Program-made: the position numbers and the translations under genes | Notes under the pieces: generated by a model | Told to the model about the DNA's origin: nothing | The model's database searches: none | Seen by the model: the letters and a program-made list of their open reading frames with translations, nothing else | Part shown: piece after piece, positions 63,159 to 64,000 of the stretch | Numbering within the stretch: the stretch's first letter is position 1 | Layout: each line of letters opens with the position of its first letter | From: Catenuloplanes niger | GTDB lineage: Bacteria; Actinomycetota; Actinomycetes; Mycobacteriales; Micromonosporaceae | Direction of reading: 5' to 3' | Assembly (NCBI RefSeq): GCF_031458255.1 | Contig: NZ_JAVDYC010000001.1 | Coordinates: forward strand, 5,775,001 to 5,839,000 | DNA: 64,000 nt

Positions 63159-64000
63159 GTGAACAGCCGGCCGATCTTCGTCATGGGGTGTCCGCGGTCC
63201 GGTACCACGATGCTGCAGCTCATGCTGCACGCACATCCGCGGATCGCGATCCCGCCCGAGACCCGATTCGTGCTGTCCGGGTACGGCCTGCGGCACCGCT
63301 TCGGCGACCTCCGCAAGCCCGACCGCCGCCGCGCGCTGGCCGACTGGATCTTCACGGAGGAGACCAAGGTCGCCGACCTCGGGCTGGACCGGGACGCGGT
63401 GACCGCCCGGATCGTGGCCGGCCCGCCCACGCTCGGCTCCGCGATGGGCGCGGTCTTCCAGGCGTACGCCGAGCGCTTCGGCAAGCCGCGCTGGGGCGAC
63501 AAGCGGCCGTCCTACATCCACAACGTCGACGTCGTGCTCCGGCTCTTCCCGGACGCGCAGATCGTCACGATCACCCGGGACGGGCGCGACTGCGTGGCGT
63601 CGCTGCTGGAGATGCCGTGGCACCGGGATGGCATCCACAAGGCGATCTCCGCCTGGGCCCGGTCCGTCGACAGCGCCCGCCGCGCCGAGCGCGCGCTCCC
63701 GCCGGACTCCTACTTCCCGCTGCGGTACGAGAGCCTGGTGCAGAGCCCGGAGACCGAGCTGCGCCGCCTCTGCGCGTTCCTCGGCGAGGACTTCGACGAC
63801 GCGATGACCCGGCCGGACCAGGTCGCGTCCGTGGCCGTACCCGAGCGCAAGAAATGGCACGTCCGCACGCACGCGGAGGTCGGCGACGACCGCGTCGGCA
63901 CCTGGCGGGACCGCCTGGAGCCGTGGCAGATCGCGCTCTGCGAGGACGCGCTCGGCGACCGCCTGGCCGCGCAGGGATATGTGCTGTCCGGCATCGGCAC
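63159..64000 (+). CDS. Sulfotransferase family protein (3' truncated)
   Basis: A PAPS-dependent sulfotransferase fold protein that starts at GTG 63159 and runs off the window after 280 residues. The 5'-phosphosulfate loop is FVMGCPRSGTTML, and the 3'-phosphate region ITRDGRDCVASLLEMPW. The acceptor is unknown; actinomycete members sulfate lipids, glycopeptides or other metabolites, and some lack activity. It stands alone after the TetR gene. Confidence 0.88.
   Translation, partial: MNSRPIFVMGCPRSGTTMLQLMLHAHPRIAIPPETRFVLSGYGLRHRFGDLRKPDRRRALADWIFTEETKVADLGLDRDAVTARIVAGPPTLGSAMGAVFQAYAERFGKPRWGDKRPSYIHNVDVVLRLFPDAQIVTITRDGRDCVASLLEMPWHRDGIHKAISAWARSVDSARRAERALPPDSYFPLRYESLVQSPETELRRLCAFLGEDFDDAMTRPDQVASVAVPERKKWHVRTHAEVGDDRVGTWRDRLEPWQIALCEDALGDRLAAQGYVLSGIG

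Overview
This 64-kb window is chromosomal DNA from a very GC-rich actinomycete. I infer the family Micromonosporaceae (Actinoplanes/Catenuloplanes type). The basis is the codon bias, the many GTG starts, the order rpsP-khpA-rimM-trmD-rplS-lepB-lepB-NUDIX-rnhB-DUF2469 followed by yraN-comM-dprA-xerC, rpsB-tsf-pyrH-frr-cdsA-rlmN and dxr-rip1-ispG, and actinomycete families such as DUF397/DUF5753 regulators. The genus is not proven.

Layout. (1) 2-7986, plus strand: housekeeping block with a truncated archaeal/eukaryotic-type proS, a DUF402 protein, ribosomal proteins S16 and L19 with their maturation and tRNA-methylation partners, two tandem signal peptidases I, a NUDIX hydrolase, RNase HII and a DUF2469 protein. 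(2) 8581-15944, minus strand: M23-like peptidase, class V aminotransferase, XerC with a roughly 170-residue low-complexity insertion, DprA, ComM and YraN. (3) 16096-23697, plus strand: proline-rich membrane protein, then the translation and lipid genes rpsB to rlmN. (4) 23855-33246: a DivIVA-motif protein with a 400-residue Gly/Pro/Asp repeat linker, a metallo-beta-lactamase/Rieske fusion, a kinase-like and an acetyltransferase gene, a 1-kb gene-free repeat zone, a PYROXD2-like oxidoreductase with its TetR regulator, and a YihY/BrkB-type membrane protein. (5) 33617-37300: dxr-rip1-ispG (isoprenoid synthesis and intramembrane proteolysis). (6) 37366-52597: an accessory block with a PadR regulator, a 24-copy 17-bp repeat array, a complete galactan-use locus (GH53, GH42, binding protein, two permeases, LacI regulator, shared operators), a sugar dehydrogenase, a DUF5753/DUF397 pair and a macrolide-type glycosyltransferase divergent from a TetR gene. 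(7) 52719-64000: a DUF4081-type GNAT that normally follows ispG, a membrane protein, an orphan sugar-binding lipoprotein, a GNAT, a P1 peptidase, a serine hydrolase with an ArsR-type regulator, a degenerate ABC ATPase with a YhgE/Pip-type membrane protein and TetR regulator, and a sulfotransferase cut by the window end.

How the genes work together. GH53 outside the cell should cut beta-1,4-galactan. The lipoprotein and two permeases should import the galacto-oligosaccharides, with the ATPase supplied from elsewhere, and GH42 should release galactose. The LacI protein probably controls all of it through CTGTGAGCGCTCACAG operators that flank GH53 and GH42. Several regulator/target pairs sit beside palindromes that are likely their operators: PadR, TetR/glycosyltransferase, ArsR/serine hydrolase and TetR/YhgE.

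Most unusual content: the MBL-Rieske fusion (a possible oxygenase with reversed CMAH-like architecture), the DivIVA-motif repeat scaffold, the XerC insertion, and several intergenic tandem or inverted repeats (9, 17, 18 and 29 bp units, a 56-bp-arm inverted repeat, and a roughly 50-bp element present three times). All coordinates and motifs were read by eye; no database search was run.
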